DNA from: Apostichopus japonicus
Lineage: Eukaryota > Echinodermata > Holothuroidea > Aspidochirotida > Stichopodidae
Length of the DNA stretch: 64,000 bases
Reading direction: 5' to 3'
NCBI RefSeq assembly: GCF_037975245.1
Contig: NC_092572.1
Span: 34,135,989-34,199,988 of the forward strand
The translations under genes and the position numbers were made by a program. The notes under the pieces were generated by a model, which made no database searches, was not told where the DNA came from, and saw only the letters and a program-made list of their open reading frames with translations. Position 1 is the first letter of the stretch, and each line of letters begins with the position of its first letter. Shown piece by piece: positions 60,526 through 64,000 of the stretch.

Positions 60526-63500
60526 CAGTGGTGTTCCGTCGAGGTTGACACGACCGTCCGGACGCGACGTTTTCAGACATTTCCAGACACTTTAGGACAC
60601 TTTAGGATGTTTTCTGACACCTCCGGACGGTCGGACGCTTTTGTACATTTTACTCCAACAATATTCACTTTTAATCCGGACGGAACATGCGGTTTACTGC
60701 CTACTTTTTCACACCAGATTAAATCGATCTTCTCAGTTTGTTACAATAGAAGTTACAATGGTGATATGTCCGATTCTGTCCGATAATCCGGACGTTTTTA
60801 GCCCGACTCAAAGTAACAAAACAGTAAGGATTACAGAGGCAAGAACCCTTTCATTTCAGAAAAGCGTCATGTGTCCGATAATCCGGACGCTTAAAGCTAA
60901 ACTATGTTTCTATTCAAAAGCGATTTTAGAGGCAGTTCTATTATCAGCCCGCAAAACGTCTGAAACCGTCCGATAATCCGGACGGAATAAACTTTCAGTA
61001 CAGGGTAGTATTTCTGCTACAAACAAAGTCAAAGGTGATACAAGTTTGAACACAAAATAACTGCGAAGAAATATATTGAAGTAACGTCATGTTTTGACAA
61101 AAGCATGCAATGTACAACAACTATTTACTAACCTTTTGAAACAAAAATTCAAGCAGAAGGAGTGGGGAACAGTCACAAGAAATAAGAGAAATAACGACAT
61201 ATTGATGATAATGCCCATCGGTGTTGGGCGACAATCAACCATTCCCACTATATCTTATCCTGGTTCTTAGTTGCTTCCGTTCAACAAAAATATCGTTTTA
61301 CCTAGGCTCAAACGTCGGCCAAAACATTTTTAAAACAACGGTACACATGAAGTAATCCAATAAATCCCAGACTGAATAACGAATATAAATACACTACAGC
61401 ATCGTTACTGTATTGTTTACCTCCTCCTGCCGACACAACCGAAAATGTTTAATGTTTAATATGTAACACGTATTGAACCTTTTTTAAAATAATTTCAATG
61501 ATGTAACATGTCACCCCCGTAGCTCCTCCAAAGTTGCTAAGCTTTTTATTGATAACGCCGAACGTACCCCATTACCAGACACACAAGGCGCCACGAAATG
61601 TAACACTGTCGGAAACATCTGAAAGTACTAGTAATATGCAAATATTACGAACTTTTTACCCCTACGGTGTATTTTTTCTCACCGTTCAATCGTCCGGCTA
61701 TTTTCCTTTTTTTTTCTTCAATGGCTATCGAAGTCTGTTTTTTGACGATGAGGAAATGTTATTCGCAAAATTTGAACATGTTGAGAAACAAACAACAGGG
61801 CGTTAAATCTGGCGCACATACTTTTACTTCCAGGAATCCAGGGTAAAGCACATTGCAGCAAAGGTTGAGCTCATACGCGCTAAGCAAGGTACCTGGGAGA
61901 CTGCTTGGGCCACCCCTCCTCTCTTGCGACACGGGTTAATATAGTGTTGCACGTTTTCTTGGCAGTTTGCCAGGGTTTTAACAACTCCTTGTTAGGTCAG
62001 AATAGAATGCAAATTAACAGGTGTCAGGCTTGTGAGCAGAAACCGGGACATGACCTAGATTTCCAGGGTAGTCAATACTTTGTGCGCGCACCTGCAACCC
62101 CTTCAAGTTCAAAAGTTCACAATGAAAAGTTTTTAACTATCAACAAGTCACCACGTGTTTGGAACTTCAGACAATAAGAATGTAACATAGGGGCTACGTA
62201 AATACGGGATTATAAACTACATACATAAGAATAGTACAGATTTATTCATATCGTTAATCGGCTGTTGTTTACTCCAGAAAATAAACTTTCAATACGTACA
62301 ATATCAATCTTTCGTACAAAAAATCTTAAAAATGAAAAAAAGTGGAGAAATATAACTATAAATGACATCGTAGAACCCCCCGCATTAATAAACGAATCCA
62401 TTTCATTATAGCATCAACTCTCAAGTACCGCAAGCAGTGTGTACCAGTACTGTACCCTACGCTATAATAATATAGTCCCGTGCGAAGATGGATTTAAACT
62501 GGATATACTCCCTGGGGTTTTGGCCCAAAATTTATTAAATCGTTATAATTATTATAACAAAGTGAGGTGAAATGTATAAGGGTAAGATTTTGTACATGGG
62601 AACCTTCACAATCCTCGTTTGAAGGAAAAATAAATAACGAAAATTTCAGAATAACTTTGAAGTCCCGTAACATGCTGAGCCCAAGTAACGTTCGATATTT
62701 GGTGTAGCCTAGGTCACGTAGTGCACGCAGGCCTATATTGACCCGCAGATAGTGACTGACGGTAAATCGGTAATAATAGAGTTTAATGTGCTAATTTAAT
62801 GGTTCACATATGATGTTTTATTGTCGGACACGTCTTATTTCTTTTCATTTTTCCCTTTCCATCTTTCTTTATTTCTCCCTCCCCATGTTTGTGCTGTCTG
62901 TTGTTGTTTTTTTTTTTTATCTCTGCTCCAAAATTTCCCGCGAGTGACGAAGATTTTTTTATCTCTGCTCCAAAATTTCCCGCGAGTCACTAAAATTTCC
63001 CGGGAACGAGGTTCCCGTGTTACCTCTTTTTTCCTGGCCTGAGTATTTTTCCTAGTAACCTTTAAAATCTCAATTTAGGCACAGAGCTTCGTCCGTCTCT
63101 CGTGTCAAAATGGACGAGACGTTACTGTACCACCTCGTGGGGGAATCGAACTTTGAACTTACCTGTAGCACGCTTTTAATAATATTTGTTAACAAAAAGT
63201 GCTGTATGTATTTACCGATATTAAATTGTCGTATGACACTAACAACATTTCCTTGGTAGCTGTAAGTCTCAAAATAGTAAATGATAGTGAGTAAATAGAG
63301 TTTTTTCAGTGAACTTGTAATCCTTACAGGCTATTGTTATCACGCTTAGGAATGGTCGCGGCCGTGTGACCGCAAATGCTCTAGATAAACACTCCACTCT
63401 TTTGTTACTATTGGGCTAGTAAACTTTACATCGGACGTTTTCGGACGCTTTTGGCTTTGAATACTGGGTATGACGGGTTTTTTTTCTAACCGGACACTTG

Positions 63501-63598
63501 GACGGAACCAGACACTTTCAGACACTTTCAGACGTTTTCGGACGATTTCGGACGTTTTGAAATCGGACGATTAGGTCAACCTCGACGGAACACCACTG
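60526..63598. mobile_element. 3.1-kb non-autonomous DNA transposon with 24-bp perfect inverted repeats
   Basis: The left end CAGTGGTGTTCCGTCGAGGT (continuing TGAC) is matched exactly by the inverted right end (63575-63598). TA lies directly outside both ends (60524-60525 and 63599-63600), as in Tc1/mariner insertions. Many GGACG, GACACTTT and CCGGACGG words fill the first 450 and last 180 bases, a subterminal binding-site pattern. A 33-bp tandem copy (ATCTCTGCTCCAAAATTTCC) lies at 62917-62982. No transposase frame was recognised. Confidence 0.85.
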
Positions 63599-63600
63599 TA

Positions 63601-64000
63601 TGCTCAAAGTTTCCAGCAGAAATTGTAGGAGGAAGTGGGCCTTTGGGAGACGCTTTCCAAGTCTGACTTTAGACTGACGGAAAGGAGCAGACGTGGACCC
63701 TACAGAGACGTCATACCATCCAGAGAGAATAGGGCAGTTCACAAAGGAATGTTTAAAGGGATCATGAATAGGCACCAGAGGAGCCATTTAACAGAGGAAG
63801 CATGTCTTCTATGACCAGACTCCTCCAGTAGAACCGTCAACCTACCCTACGGGTGCCCAACTACAACTTGGTGAAACCAAGGTGAGGGGAGATCTAATGC
63901 CCATTGTGTACTTTTTGGGGCGGATAAGTGGATATTGAGAACAATTTCGAAAGGGTACAAAATAGTGTTTGAACGATAATAGGTCAGATAATAGTCATGG
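63601..64000. other. Sequence to the right edge
   Basis: No gene or repeat was recognised. The minus-strand frame 63518-63787 overlaps the transposon end and is not supported. Confidence 0.4.

Overview
The window looks like nuclear DNA of an animal: AT-rich, spliced genes with long introns, and a very heavy load of small DNA transposons and minisatellites. The gene families (death-domain/ZU5/UPA adaptor, C2CD2-type SMP protein), the transposon mix and the base composition fit a marine invertebrate deuterostome. My guess is an echinoderm, possibly a sea cucumber, but nothing in the sequence alone proves this.

Left part (1 to about 22-25 kb): one plus-strand gene that enters from the left edge. 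Twelve exons with matching splice phases encode, in order, low-complexity linkers, a death domain, another linker, a ZU5 domain, a UPA domain, a Ser/Asp-rich linker and a second death domain. This is the UNC5/ankyrin/PIDD-type ZU5-UPA-DD signalling module with an extra N-terminal death domain. Its introns hold a 5'-truncated non-LTR retrotransposon (about 3.7-4.6 kb), a 36-bp minisatellite (2.5-3.0 kb) and nested hAT-type insertions (16.0-18.9 kb).

Middle (about 25-36.8 kb): intergenic DNA with no recognised gene, but with several non-autonomous hAT-like elements. Two have perfect 8-bp target duplications and one of these carries a nested copy. There are also a tRNA-derived SINE-like head and a long perfect inverted repeat.

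Right part (36.86-64 kb): the 5' half of a second plus-strand gene, a C2CD2/C2CD2L (TMEM24)-like lipid-transfer protein. Exon 1 encodes a membrane anchor and the start of the SMP domain. Exons 2 and 3 lie 15 kb and 18 kb downstream. The 15.4-kb first intron contains the most unusual block of the window (38.7-44.4 kb): a broken Rep-like HUH endonuclease ORF, a broken SF3 helicase ORF and a Tc1-like transposase ORF on the opposite strand, each followed by copies of the same trailer sequence, the whole bracketed by two 98%-identical 161-bp MITEs. The same intron also holds a 59-bp minisatellite (45.3-46.6 kb) and a hAT-in-repeat nest (47.1-51.0 kb). From 56 kb to the end the DNA is almost back-to-back DNA transposons, and no further exon was recognised.
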